A stretch of 64,000 nucleotides of DNA, taken from the NCBI GenBank assembly GCA_958295665.1, contig OY282560.1, positions 21,411,653 through 21,475,652 of the forward strand. Reading direction: 5' to 3'. Positions 45,239 through 60,802 of this stretch are shown one piece after another (position 1 is the first letter of the stretch; each line of letters begins with the position of its first letter). Both the position numbers and the translations under genes were made by a program. Origin of the DNA: Tipula vernalis (lineage: Eukaryota > Arthropoda > Insecta > Diptera > Tipulidae). The notes beneath the pieces are model-generated. The model ran no database searches, was not told the DNA's origin, and saw nothing but the letters and a program-made list of their open reading frames with translations.

Positions 45239-48200
45239 ATGGTCCGATTACGATGGTTGATACCTCTATCAATAGGTTTCGGGACCTGTAATTGCTGTGA
45301 CAATTTTTATTTTGATTGCTTGATTATTTCTAAACATTTCTTACAAAATTCAATTTTATTGAAAATTAACTGTGCTATAGCCCACAAGTTTTTGGGCGGC
45401 AAAAATCTAAAATGGTCCGATTACGATGGTTGATACCCATATCAATAGGTTTCGGGACCTGTAATTGCTGTGACAATTTTCATTTTGATTGCTCGATTAT
45501 TTCTAAACATTTCTTAGAAAATTCAATTTTATTGAAAATTAACTGTGCTATAGCCCACAAGTTTATGGGCGGCAAAAATCTAAAATGGTCCGATTACGAT
45601 GGTTGATACCTCTATCAATAGGTTTCGGGACCTGTAATGCTGTGACAATTTTCATTTTGATTGCTCGATTATTTCTAAACATTTCTTAGAAAATTCAATT
45701 TTATTGAAAATTAACTGTGCTATAGCCCACAAGTTTTTGGGCGGCAAAAATCTAAAATGGTCCGATTACGATGGTTGATACCTCTATCAATAGGTTTCGA
45801 GACCTGTAATTGCTATGACAATTTTCATTTTGATTGCTCGATTATTTCTAAACATTTTTTAGAAAATTCAATTTTATTGAAAATTAACTGTGCTATAGCC
45901 CACAAGTTTTTGGGCGGCAAAAATCTAAAATGCTCCGATTACGATGGTTGATACCTCTATCAATAGGTTTCGGGACCTGTAATTGCTGTGACAATTTTCA
46001 TTTTGATTGCTCGATTATTTCTAAACATTTCTTAGAAAATTCAATTTTATTGAAAATTAACTGTGCTATAGCCCACAAGTTTTTGGGCGGCAAAAATCTA
46101 AAATGGTCCGATTACGATGGTTGATACCTCTATCAATAGGTTTCGGGACCTGTAATTGCTGTGACAATTTTTATTTTGATTGCTTGATTATTTCTAAACA
46201 TTTCTTACAAAATTCAATTTTATTGAAAATTAACTGTGCTATAGCCCACAAGTTTTTGGGCGGCAAAAATCTAAAATGGTCCGATTACGATGGTTGATAC
46301 CTCTATCAATAGGTTTCGGGACCTGTAATTGCTGTGACAATTTTTATTTTGATTGCTTGATTATTTCTAAACATTTCTTACAAAATTCAATTTTATTGAA
46401 AATTAACTGTGCTATAGCCCACAAGTTTTTGGGCGGCAAAAATCTAAAATGGTCCGATTACGATGGTTGATACCCATATCAATAGGTTTCGGGACCTGTA
46501 ATTGCTGTGACAATTTTCATTTTGATTGCTCGATTATTTCTAAACATTTCTTAGAAAATTCAATTTTATTGAAAATTAACTGTGCTATAGCCCACAAGTT
46601 TTTGGGCGGCAAAAATCTAAAATGGTCCGATTACGATGGTTGATACCTCTATCAATAGGTTTCGAGACCTGTAATTGCTGTGACAATTTTCATTTTGATT
46701 GCTCGATTATTTCTAAACATTTCTTAGAAAATTCAATTTTATTGAAAATTAACTGTGCTATAGCCCACAAGTTTTTGGGCGGCAAAAATCTAAAATGGTC
46801 CGATTACGATGGTTGATACCTCTATCAATAGGTTTCGAGACCTGTAATTGCTGTGACAATTTTCATTTTGATTGCTCGATTATTTCTAAACATTTCTTAG
46901 AAAATTCAATTTTATTGAAAATTAACTGTGCTATAGCCCACAAGTTTTTGGGCGGCAAAAATCTAAAATGGTCCGATTACGATGGTTGATACCTCTATCA
47001 ATAGGTTTCGGGACCTGTAATTGCTGTGACAATTTTCATTTTGATTGCTCGATTATTTCTAAACATTTTTTAGAAAATTCAATTTTATTGAAAATTAACT
47101 GTGCTATAGCCCACAAGTTTTTGGGCGGCAAAAATCTAAAATGGTCCGATTACGATGGTTGATACCTCTATCAATAGGTTTCGAGACCTGTAATTGCTAT
47201 GACAATTTTCATTTTGATTGCTCGATTATTTCTAAACATTTTTTAGAAAATTCAATTTTATTGAAAATTAACTGTGCTATAGCCCACAAGTTTTTGGGCG
47301 GCAAAAATCTAAAATGCTCCGATTACGATGGTTGATACCTCTATCAATAGGTTTCGGGACCTGTAATTGCTGTGACAATTTTCATTTTGATTGCTCGATT
47401 ATTTCTAAACATTTCTTAGAAAATTCAATTTTATTGAAAATTAACTGTGCTATAGCCCACAAGTTTTTGGGCGGCAAAAATCTAAAATGGTCCGATTACG
47501 ATGGTTGATACCTCTATCAATAGGTTTCGGGACCTGTAATTGCTGTGACAATTTTTATTTTGATTGCTTGATTATTTCTAAACATTTCTTACAAAATTCA
47601 ATTTTATTGAAAATTAACTGTGCTATAGCCCACAAGTTTTTGGGCGGCAAAAATCTAAAATGGTCCGATTACGATGGTTGATACCTCTATCAATAGGTTT
47701 CGGGACCTGTAATTGCTGTGACAATTTTTATTTTGATTGCTTGATTATTTCTAAACATTTCTTACAAAATTCAATTTTATTGAAAATTAACTGTGCTATA
47801 GCCCACAAGTTTTTGGGCGGCAAAAATCTAAAATGGTCCGATTACGATGGTTGATACCCATATCAATAGGTTTCGGGACCTGTAATTGCTGTGACAATTT
47901 TCATTTTGATTGCTCGATTATTTCTAAACATTTCTTAGAAAATTCAATTTTATTGAAAATTAACTGTGCTATAGCCCACAAGTTTTTGGGCGGCAAAAAT
48001 CTAAAATGGTCCGATTACGATGGTTGATACCTCTATCAATAGGTTTCGGGACCTGTAATGCTGTGACAATTTTCATTTTGATTGCTCGATTATTTCTAAA
48101 CATTTCTTAGAAAATTCAATTTTATTGAAAATTAACTGTGCTATAGCCCACAAGTTTTTGGGCGGCAAAAATCTAAAATGGTCCGATTACGATGGTTGAT

Positions 48201-50079
48201 ACCTCTATCAATAGGTTTCGAGACCTGTAATTGCTATGACAATTTTCATTTTGATTGCTCGATTATTTCTAAACATTTTTTAGAAAATTCAATTTTATTG
48301 AAAATTAACTGTGCTATAGCCCACAAGTTTTTGGGCGGCAAAAATCTAAAATGGTCCGATTACGATGGTTGATACCCATATCAATAGGTTTCGGGACCTG
48401 TAATTGCTGTGACAATTTTCATTTTGATTGCTCGATTATTTCTAAACATTTTTTAGAAAATTCAATTTTATTGAAAATTAACTGTGCTATAGCCCACAAG
48501 TTTTTGGGCGGCAAAAATCTAAAATGGTCCGATTACGATGGTTGATACCTCTATCAATAGGTTTCGGGACCTGTAATTGCTGTGACAATTTTCATTTTGA
48601 TTGCTCGATTATTTCTAAACATTTCTTAGAAAATTCAATTTTATTGAAAATTAACTGTGCTATAGCCCACAAGTTTTTGGGCGGCAAAAATCTAAAATGG
48701 TCCGATTACGATGGTTGATACCTCTATCAATAGGTTTCGGGACCTGTAATTGCTGTGACAATTTTTATTTTGATTGCTTGATTATTTCTAAACATTTCTT
48801 ACAAAATTCAATTTTATTGAAAATTAACTGTGCTATAGCCCACAAGTTTTTGGGCGGCAAAAATCTAAAATGGTCCGATTACGATGGTTGATACCTCTAT
48901 CAATAGGTTTCGGGACCTGTAATTGCTGTGACAATTTTTATTTTGATTGCTTGATTATTTCTAAACATTTCTTACAAAATTCAATTTTATTGAAAATTAA
49001 CTGTGCTATAGCCCACAAGTTTTTGGGCGGCAAAAATCTAAAATGGTCCGATTACGATGGTTGATACCCATATCAATAGGTTTCGGGACCTGTAATTGCT
49101 GTGACAATTTTCATTTTGATTGCTCGATTATTTCTAAACATTTCTTAGAAAATTCAATTTTATTGAAAATTAACTGTGCTATAGCCCACAAGTTTTTGGG
49201 CGGCAAAAATCTAAAATGGTCCGATTACGATGGTTGATACCTCTATCAATAGGTTTCGGGACCTGTAATGCTGTGACAATTTTCATTTTGATTGCTCGAT
49301 TATTTCTAAACATTTCTTAGAAAATTCAATTTTATTGAAAATTAACTGTGCTATAGCCCACAAGTTTTTGGGCGGCAAAAATCTAAAATGGTCCGATTAC
49401 GATGGTTGATACCTCTATCAATAGGTTTCGAGACCTGTAATTGCTATGACAATTTTCATTTTGATTGCTCGATTATTTCTAAACATTTTTTAGAAAATTC
49501 AATTTTATTGAAAATTAACTGTGCTATAGCCCACAAGTTTTTGGGCGGCAAAAATCTAAAATGCTCCGATTACGATGGTTGATACCTCTATCAATAGGTT
49601 TCGGGACCTGTAATTGCTGTGACAATTTTCATTTTGATTGCTCGATTATTTCTAAACATTTCTTAGAAAATTCAATTTTATTGAAAATTAACTGTGCTAT
49701 AGCCCACAAGTTTTTGGGCGGCAAAAATCTAAAATGGTCCGATTACGATGGTTGATACCTCTATCAATAGGTTTCGGGACCTGTAATTGCTGTGACAATT
49801 TTTATTTTGATTGCTTGATTATTTCTAAACATTTCTTACAAAATTCAATTTTATTGAAAATTAACTGTGCTATAGCCCACAAGTTTTTGGGCGGCAAAAA
49901 TCTAAAATGGTCCGATTACGATGGTTGATACCTCTATCAATAGGTTTCGGGACCTGTAATTGCTGTGACAATTTTTATTTTGATTGCTCGATTATTTCTA
50001 AACATTTCTTACAAAATTCAATTTTATTGAAAATTAACTGTGCTATAGCCCACAAGTTTTTGGGCGGCAAAAATCTAAA

Positions 50080-53000
50080 ATGGTCCGATTACGATGGTTG
50101 ATACCCATATCAATAGGTTTCGGGACCTGTAATTGCTGTGACAATTTTCATTTTGATTGCTCGATTATTTCTAAACATTTCTTAGAAAATTCAATTTTAT
50201 TGAAAATTAACTGTGCTATAGCCCACAAGTTTTTGGGCGGCAAAAATCTAAAATGGTCCGATTACGATGGTTGATACCTCTATCAATAGGTTTCGGGACC
50301 TGTAATGCTGTGACAATTTTCATTTTGATTGCTCGATTATTTCTAAACATTTCTTAGAAAATTCAATTTTATTGAAAATTAACTGTGCTATAGCCCACAA
50401 GTTTTTGGGCGGCAAAAATCTAAAATGGTCCGATTACGATGGTTGATACCTCTATCAATAGGTTTCGAGACCTGTAATTGCTATGACAATTTTCATTTTG
50501 ATTGCTCGATTATTTCTAAACATTTTTTAGAAAATTCAATTTTATTGAAAATTAACTGTGCTATAGCCCACAAGTTTTTGGGCGGCAAAAATCTAAAATG
50601 GTCCGATTACGATGGTTCATACCTCTATCAATAGGTTTCGGGACCTGTAATTGGTGTGACAATTTTTATTTTGATTGCTTGATTATTTCTAAACATTTCT
50701 TACAAAATTTAATTTTATTGAAAATTAACTGTGCTATAGCCCACAAGTTTTTGGGCGGCAAAAATCTAAAATGGTCCGATTACGATGGTTGATACCTCTA
50801 TCAATAGGTTTCGAGACCTGTAATTGCTGTGACAATTTTCATTTTGATTGCTCGATTATTTCTAAACATTTCTTAGAAAATTCAATTTTATTGAAAATTA
50901 ACTGTGCTATAGCCCACAAGTTTTTGGGCGGCAAAAATCTAAAATGGTCCGATTACGATGGTTGATACCCATATCAATAGGTTTCGGGACCTGTAATTGC
51001 TGTGACAATTTTCATTTTGATTGCTCGATTATTTCTAAACATTTCTTAGAAAATTCAATTTTATTGAAAATTAACTGTGCTATAGCCCACAAGTTTTTGG
51101 GCGGCAAAAATCTAAAATGGTCCGATTACGATGGTTGATACCTCTATCAATAGGTTTCGAGACCTGTAATTGCTATGACAATTTTCATTTTGATTGCTCG
51201 ATTATTTCTAAACATTTTTTAGAAAATTCAATTTTATTGAAAATTAACTGTGCTATAGCCCACAAGTTTTTGGGCGGCAAAAATCTAAAATGGTCCGATT
51301 ACGATGGTTGATACCTCTATCAATAGGTTTCGGGACCTGTAATTGCTGTGACAATTTTCATTTTGATTGCTCGATTATTTCTAAACATTTTTTAGAAAAT
51401 TCAATTTTATTGAAAATTAACTGTGCTATAGCCCACAAGTTTTTGGGCGGCAAAAATCTAAAATGCTCCGATTACGATGGTTGATACCTCTATCAATAGG
51501 TTTCGGGACCTGTAATTGCTGTGACAATTTTCATTTTGATTGCTCGATTATTTCTAAACATTTCTTAGAAAATTCAATTTTATTGAAAATTAACTGTGCT
51601 ATAGCCCACAAGTTTTTGGGCGGCAAAAATCTAAAATGGTCCGATTACGATGGTTGATACCTCTATCAATAGGTTTCGGGACCTGTAATTGCTGTGACAA
51701 TTTTCATTTTGATTGCTCGATTATTTCTAAACATTTCTTAGAAAATTCAATTTTATTGAAAATTAACTGTGCTATAGCCCACAAGTTTTTGGGCGGCAAA
51801 AATCTAAAATGGTCCGATTACGATGGTTGATACCTCTATCAATAGGTTTCGAGACCTGTAATTGCTGTGACAATTTTCATTTTGATTGCTCGATTATTTC
51901 TAAACATTTCTTAGAAAATTCAATTTTATTGAAAATTAACTGTGCTATAGCCCACAAGTTTTTGGGCGGCAAAAATCTAAAATGGTCCGATTACGATGGT
52001 TGATACCTCTATCAATAGGTTTCGAGACCTGTAATTGCTATGACAATTTTCATTTTGATTGCTCGATTATTTCTAAACATTTTTTAGAAAATTCAATTTT
52101 ATTGAAAATTAACTGTGCTATAGCCCACAAGTTTTTGGGCGGCAAAAATCTAAAATGGTCCGATTACGATGGTTGATACCTCTATCAATAGGTTTCGAGA
52201 CCTGTAATTGCTATGACAATTTTCATTTTGATTGCTCGATTATTTCTAAACATTTTTTAGAAAATTCAATTTTATTGAAAATTAACTGTGCTATAGCCCA
52301 CAAGTTTTTGGGCGGCAAAAATCTAAAATGGTCCGATTACGATGGTTGATACCTCTATCAATAGGTTTCGGGACCTGTAATTGCTGTGACAATTTTCATT
52401 TTGATTGCTCGATTATTTCTAAATATTTTTTAGAAAATTCAATTTTATTGAAAATTAACTGTGCTATAGCCCACAAGTTTTTGGGCGGCAAAAATCTAAA
52501 ATGGTCCGATTACGATGGTTGATACCTCTATCAATAGGTTTCGGGACCTGTAATTGCTGTGACAATTTTCATTTTGATTGCTCGATTATTTCTAAACATT
52601 TCTTAGAAAATTCAATTTTATTGAAAATTAACTGTGCTATAGCCCACAAGTTTTTGGGCGGCAAAAATCTAAAATGGTCCGATTACGATGGTTGATACCT
52701 CTATCAATAGGTTTCGAGACCTGTAATTGCTATGACAATTTTCATTTTGATTGCTCGATTATTTCTAAACATTTTTTAGAAAATTCAATTTTATTGAAAA
52801 TTAACTGTGCTATAGCCCACAAGTTTTTGGGCGGCAAAAATCTAAAATGCTCCGATTACGATGGTTGATACCTCTATCAATAGGTTTCGAGACCTGTAAT
52901 TGCTGTGACAATTTTCATTTTGATTGCTCGATCATTTCTAAACATTTCTTAGAAAATTCAATTTTATTGAAAATTAACTGTGCTATAGCCCACAAGTTTT

Positions 53001-56000
53001 TGGGCGGCAAAAATCTAAAATGCTCCGATTACGATGGTTGATACCTCTATCAATAGGTTTCGGGACCTGTAATTGCTGTGACAATTTTCATTTTGATTGC
53101 TCGATCATTTCTAAACATTTCTTAGAAAATTGAATTTTATTGAATATTAACTGTGCTATAGCCCACAAGTTTTTGGGCGGCAAAAATCTAAAATGGTCCG
53201 ATTACGATGGTTGATACCTCTATCAATAGGTTTCGGGACCTGTAAGTGCTGTGACAATTTTCATTTCGATTGCTCGATTATTTCTAAACATTTCTTAGAA
53301 AATTGAATTTTATTGAATATTAACTGTGCTATAGCCCACAAGTTTTTGGGCGGCAAAAATCTAAAATGGTCCGATTACGATGGTTGATACCTCTATCAAT
53401 AGGTTTCGGGACCTGTAATTGCTGTGACAATTTTCATTTTGATTGCTCGATCATTTCTAAACATTTCTTAGAAAATTCAATTTTATTGAATATTAACTGT
53501 GCTATAGCCCACAAGTTTTTGGGCGGCAAAAATCTATAATGGTCCGATTACGATGGTTGATACCTCTATCAATAGGTTTGGGGACCTGTAATTGCTGTGA
53601 CAATTTTCATTTTGATTGCTCGATTATTTCTAAACATTTCTTAGAAAATTCAATTTTATTGAAAATTAACTGTGCTATAGCCCACAAGTTTTTGGGCGGC
53701 AAAAATCTATAATGGTCCGATTACGATGGTTGATACCTCTATCAATAGGTTTCGAGACCTGTAATTGCTGTGACAATTTTCATTTTGATTGCTCGATCAT
53801 TTCTAAACATTTCTTAGAAAATTCAATTTTATTGAATATTAACTGTGCTATAGCCCACAAGTTTTTGGGCGGCAAAAATCTAAAATGGTCCGATTACGAT
53901 GGTTGATACCTCTATCAATAGGTTTCGAGACCTGTAATTGCTGTGACAATTTTCATTTTGATTGCTCGATTATTTCTAAACATTTCTTAGAAAATTCAAT
54001 TTTATTGAAAATTAACTGTGCTATAGCCCACAAGTTTTTGGGCGGCAAAAATCTAAAATGGTCCGATTACGATGGTTGATACCTCTATCAATAGGTTTCG
54101 GGACCTGTAATTGCTGTGACAATTTTTATTTTGATTGCTTGATTATTTCTAAACATTTCTTACAAAATTCAATTTTATTGAAAATTAACTGTGCTATAGC
54201 CCACAAGTTTTTGGGCGGCAAAAATCTAAAATGGTCCGATTACGATGGTTGATACCTCTATCAATAGGTTTCGAGACCTGTAATTGCTGTGACAATTTTC
54301 ATTTTGATTGCTCGATTATTTCTAAACATTTCTTAGAAAATTCAATTTTATTGAAAATTAACTGTGCTATAGCCCACAAGTTTTTGGGCGGCAAAAATCT
54401 AAAATGGTCCGATTACGATGGTTGATACCCATATCAATAGGTTTCGGGACCTGTAATTGCTGTGACAATTTTCATTTTGATTGCTCGATTATTTCTAAAC
54501 ATTTCTTAGAAAATTCAATTTTATTGAAAATTAACTGTGCTATAGCCCACAAGTTTTTGGGCGGCAAAAATCTAAAATGGTCCGATTACGATGGTTGATA
54601 CCTCTATCAATAGGTTTCGGGACCTGTAATGCTGTGACAATTTTCATTTTGATTGCTCGATTATTTCTAAACATTTCTTAGAAAATTCAATTTTATTGAA
54701 AATTAACTGTGCTATAGCCCACAAGTTTTTGGGCGGCAAAAATCTAAAATGGTCCGATTACGATGGTTGATACCTCTATCAATAGGTTTCGAGACCTGTA
54801 ATTGCTATGACAATTTTCATTTTGATTGCTCGATTATTTCTAAACATTTTTTAGAAAATTCAATTTTATTGAAAATTAACTGTGCTATAGCCCACAAGTT
54901 TTTGGGCGGCAAAAATCTAAAATGGTCCGATTACGATGGTTCATACCTCTATCAATAGGTTTCGGGACCTGTAATTGGTGTGACAATTTTTATTTTGATT
55001 GCTTGATTATTTCTAAACATTTCTTACAAAATTTAATTTTATTGAAAATTAACTGTGCTATAGCCCACAAGTTTTTGGGCGGCAAAAATCTAAAATGGTC
55101 CGATTACGATGGTTGATACCTCTATCAATAGGTTTCGAGACCTGTAATTGCTGTGACAATTTTCATTTTGATTGCTCGATTATTTCTAAACATTTCTTAG
55201 AAAATTCAATTTTATTGAAAATTAACTGTGCTATAGCCCACAAGTTTTTGGGCGGCAAAAATCTAAAATGGTCCGATTACGATGGTTGATACCCATATCA
55301 ATAGGTTTCGGGACCTGTAATTGCTGTGACAATTTTCATTTTGATTGCTCGATTATTTCTAAACATTTCTTAGAAAATTCAATTTTATTGAAAATTAACT
55401 GTGCTATAGCCCACAAGTTTTTGGGCGGCAAAAATCTAAAATGGTCCGATTACGATGGTTGATACCTCTATCAATAGGTTTCGAGACCTGTAATTGCTAT
55501 GACAATTTTCATTTTGATTGCTCGATTATTTCTAAACATTTTTTAGAAAATTCAATTTTATTGAAAATTAACTGTGCTATAGCCCACAAGTTTTTGGGCG
55601 GCAAAAATCTAAAATGGTCCGATTACGATGGTTGATACCTCTATCAATAGGTTTCGGGACCTGTAATTGCTGTGACAATTTTCATTTTGATTGCTCGATT
55701 ATTTCTAAACATTTTTTAGAAAATTCAATTTTATTGAAAATTAACTGTGCTATAGCCCACAAGTTTTTGGGCGGCAAAAATCTAAAATGGTCCGATTACG
55801 ATGGTTGATACCTCTATCAATAGGTTTCGAGACCTGTAATTGCTATGACAATTTTCATTTTGATTGCTCGATTATTTCTAAACATTTTTTAGAAAATTCA
55901 ATTTTATTGAAAATTAACTGTGCTATAGCCCACAAGTTTTTGGGCGGCAAAAATCTAAAATGCTCCGATTACGATGGTTGATACCTCTATCAATAGGTTT

Positions 56001-58205
56001 CGGGACCTGTAATTGCTGTGACAATTTTCATTTTGATTGCTCGATTATTTCTAAACATTTCTTAGAAAATTCAATTTTATTGAAAATTAACTGTGCTATA
56101 GCCCACAAGTTTTTGGGCGGCAAAAATCTAAAATGGTCCGATTACGATGGTTGATACCTCTATCAATAGGTTTCGGGACCTGTAATTGCTGTGACAATTT
56201 TCATTTTGATTGCTCGATTATTTCTAAACATTTCTTAGAAAATTCAATTTTATTGAAAATTAACTGTGCTATAGCCCACAAGTTTTTGGGCGGCAAAAAT
56301 CTAAAATGGTCCGATTACGATGGTTGATACCTCTATCAATAGGTTTCGAGACCTGTAATTGCTGTGACAATTTTCATTTTGATTGCTCGATTATTTCTAA
56401 ACATTTCTTAGAAAATTCAATTTTATTGAAAATTAACTGTGCTATAGCCCACAAGTTTTTGGGCGGCAAAAATCTAAAATGGTCCGATTACGATGGTTGA
56501 TACCTCTATCAATAGGTTTCGAGACCTGTAATTGCTATGACAATTTTCATTTTGATTGCTCGATTATTTCTAAACATTTTTTAGAAAATTCAATTTTATT
56601 GAAAATTAACTGTGCTATAGCCCACAAGTTTTTGGGCGGCAAAAATCTAAAATGGTCCGATTACGATGGTTGATACCTCTATCAATAGGTTTCGGGACCT
56701 GTAATTGCTGTGACAATTTTCATTTTGATTGCTCGATTATTTCTAAATATTTTTTAGAAAATTCAATTTTATTGAAAATTAACTGTGCTATAGCCCACAA
56801 GTTTTTGGGCGGCAAAAATCTATAATGGTCCGATTACGATGGTTGATACCTCTATCAATAGGTTTCGGGACCTGTAATTGCTGTGACAATTTTCATTTTG
56901 ATTGCTCGATTATTTCTAAACATTTCTTAGAAAATTCAATTTTATTGAAAATTAACTGTGCTATAGCCCACAAGTTTTTGGGCGGCAAAAATCTAAAATG
57001 GTCCGATTACGATGGTTGATACCTCTATCAATAGGTTTCGAGACCTGTAATTGCTATGACAATTTTCATTTTGATTGCTCGATTATTTCTAAACATTTTT
57101 TAGAAAATTCAATTTTATTGAAAATTAACTGTGCTATAGCCCACAAGTTTTTGGGCGGCAAAAATCTAAAATGCTCCGATTACGATGGTTGATACCTCTA
57201 TCAATAGGTTTCGAGACCTGTAATTGCTGTGACAATTTTCATTTTGATTGCTCGATCATTTCTAAACATTTCTTAGAAAATTCAATTTTATTGAAAATTA
57301 ACTGTGCTATAAGCCCACAAGTTTTTGGGCGGCAAAAATCTAAAATGCTCCGATTACGATGGTTGATACCTCTATCAATAGGTTTCGGGACCTGTAATTG
57401 CTGTGACAATTTTCATTTTGATTGCTCGATCATTTCTAAACATTTCTTAGAAAATTGAATTTTATTGAATATTAACTGTGCTATAGCCCACAAGTTTTTG
57501 GGCGGCAAAAATCTAAAATGGTCCGATTACGATGGTTGATACCTCTATCAATAGGTTTCGGGACCTGTAAGTGCTGTGACAATTTTCATTTCGATTGCTC
57601 GATTATTTCTAAACATTTCTTAGAAAATTGAATTTTATTGAATATTAACTGTGCTATAGCCCACAAGTTTTTGGGCGGCAAAAATCTAAAATGGTCCGAT
57701 TACGATGGTTGATACCTCTATCAATAGGTTTCGGGACCTGTAATTGCTGTGACAATTTTCATTTTGATTGCTCGATCATTTCTAAACATTTCCTAGAAAA
57801 TTCAATTTTATTGAATATTAACTGTGCTATAGCCCACAAGTTTTTGGGCGGCAAAAATCTATAATGGTCCGATTACGATGGTTGATACCTCTATCAATAG
57901 GTTTGGGGACCTGTAATTGCTGTGACAATTTTCATTTTGATTGCTCGATTATTTCTAAACATTTCTTAGAAAATTCAATTTTATTGAAAATTAACTGTGC
58001 TATAGCCCACAAGTTTTTGGGCGGCAAAAATCTATAATGGTCCGATTACGATGGTTGATACCTCTATCAATAGGTTTCGAGACCTGTAATTGCTGTGACA
58101 ATTTTCATTTTGATTGCTCGATCATTTCTAAACATTTCTTAGAAAATTCAATTTTATTGAATATTAACTGTGCTATAGCCCACAAGTTTTTGGGCGGCAA
58201 AAATC
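50080..58205 (+). repeat. Duplicated 3.8-kb satellite block, offset 4324-4325 bp
   Basis: The monomer series from about 50080 to 53880 recurs from about 54404 to 58205. Matched markers include the 172-bp monomer (50253/54577), GGTTCATACC with AATTGGTGTGAC (50598/54922), AAATATTTTTTAG (52328/56652), GTAAGTGCTG with TTTCGATTG (53193/57517) and GGTTTGGGGACC (53539/57864). The offset changes from 4324 to 4325 after the 174-bp monomer in the second copy. Confidence 0.85.
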
Positions 58206-60802
58206 TAAAATGGTCCGATTACGATGGTTGATACCTCTATCAATAGGTTTCGAGACCTGTAATTGCTGTGACAATTTTCATTTTGATTGCTCGATCATTT
58301 CTAAACATTTCTTAGAAAATTCAATTTTATTGAATATTAACTGTGCTATAGCCCACAAGTTTTTGGGCGGCAAAAATCTATAATGGTCCGATTACGATGG
58401 TTGATACCTCTATCAATAGGTTTCGAGACCTGTAATTGCTGTGACAATTTTATTTTGATTGCTCGATCATTTCTAAACATTTCTTAGAAAATTCAATTTT
58501 ATTGAATATTAACTGTGCTATAGCCCACAAGTTTTTGGGCGGCAAAAATCTATAATGGTCCGATTACGATGGTTGATACCTCTATCAATAGGTTTGGGGA
58601 CCTGTAATTGCTGTGACAATTTTCATTTTGATTGCTCGATTATTTCTAAACATTTCTTAGAAAATTCAATTTTATTGAAAATTAACTGTGCTATAGCCCA
58701 CAAGTTTTTGGGCGGCAAAAATCTATAATGGTCCGATTACGATGGTTGATACCTCTATCAATAGGTTTCGAGACCTGTAATTGCTGTGACAATTTTCATT
58801 TTGATTGCTCGATCATTTCTAAACATTTCTTAGAAAATTCAATTTTATTGAATATTAACTGTGCTATAGCCCACAAGTTTTTGGGCGGCAAAAATCTAAA
58901 ATGGTCCGATTATGATGGTTGATACCTCTATCAATAGGTTTCGAGACCTGTAATTGCTGTGACAATTTTCATTTTGATTGCTCGATTATTTCTAAACATT
59001 TCTTAGAAAATTCAATTTTATTGAAAATTACTGTGCTATAGCCCACAAGTTTTTGGGCGGCAAAAATCTAAAATGGTCCGATTACGATGGTTGATACCTC
59101 TATCAATAGGTTTCGAGACCTGTAATTGCTGTGACAATTTTCATTTTGATTGCTCGATTATTTCTAAACATTTCTTAGAAAATTCAATTTTATTGAAAAT
59201 TAACTGTGCTATAGCCCACAAGTTTTTGGGCGGCAAAAATCTAAAATGCTCCGATTACGATGGTTGATACCTCTATCAATAGGTTTCGGGACCTGTAATT
59301 GCTGTGACAATTTTCATTTTGATTGCTCGATTATTTCTAAACATTTCTTAGAAAATTCAATTTTATTGAATATTAACTGTGCTATAGCCCACAAGTTTTT
59401 GGGCGGCAAAAATCTAAAATGCTCCGATTACGATGGTTGATACCTCTATCAATAGGTTTCGGGACCCGTAATTGCTGTGACAATTTTCATTTTGATTGCT
59501 CGATTATTTCTAAACATTTCTTAGAAAATTCAATTTTATTGAAAATTAACTGTGCTATAGCCCACAAGTTTTTGGGCGGCAAAAATCTAAAATGGTCCGA
59601 TTACGATGGTTGATACCTCTATCAATAGGTTTCGAGACCTGTAATTGCTGTGACAATTTTCATTTTGATTGCTCGATTATTTCTAAACATTTCTTAGAAA
59701 ATTCAATTTTATTGAAAATTAACTGTGCTATAGCCCACAAGTTTTTGGGCGGCAAAAATCTAAAATGGTCCGATTACGATGGTTGATACCTCTATCAATA
59801 GGTTTCGGGACCTGTAATTGCTGTGACAATTTTCATTTTGATTGCTCGATTATTTCTAAACATTTCTTAGAAAATTCAATTTTATTGAAAATTAACTGTG
59901 CTATAGCCCACAAGTTTTTGGGCGGCAAAAATCTAAAATGGTCCGATTACGATGGTTGATACCTCTATCAATAGGTTTCGAGACCTGTAATTGCTGTGAC
60001 AATTTTCATTTTGATTGCTCGATTATTTCTAAACATTTCTTAGAAAATTCAATTTTATTGAAAATTAACTGTGCTATAGCCCACAAGTTTTTGGGCGGCA
60101 AAAATCTAAAATGGTCCGATTACGATGGTTGATACCTCTATCAATAGGTTTCGGGACCTGTAATTGCTGTGACAATTTTCATTTTGATTGCTCGATTATT
60201 TCTAAACATTTCTTAGAAAATTCAATTTTATTGAAAATTAACTGTGCTATAGCCCACAAGTTTTTGGGCGGCAAAAATCTATAATGGTCCGATTACGATG
60301 GTTGATACCTCTATCAATAGGTTTCGAGACCTGTAATTGCTGTGACAATTTTCATTTTGATTGCTCGATTATTTCTAAACATTTCTTAGAAAATTCAATT
60401 TTATTGAAAATTAACTGTGCTATAGCCCACAAGTTTTTGGGCGGCAAAAATCTATAATGGTCCGATTACGATGGTTGATACCTCTATCAATAGGTTTCGA
60501 GACCTGTAATTGCTGTGACAATTTTCATTTTGATTGCTCGATCATTTCTAAACATTTCTTAGAAAATTCAATTTTATTGAAAATTAACTGTGCTATAGCC
60601 CACAAGTTTTTGGGCGGCAAAAATCTAAAATGCTCCGATTACGATGGTTGATACCTCTATCAATAGGTTTCGGGACCTGTAATTGCTGTGACAATTTTCA
60701 TTTTGATTGCTCGATTATTTCTAAACATTTCTTAGAAAATTCAATTTTATTGAAAATTAACTGTGCTATAGCCCACAAGTTTTTGGGCGGCAAAAATCTA
60801 AA

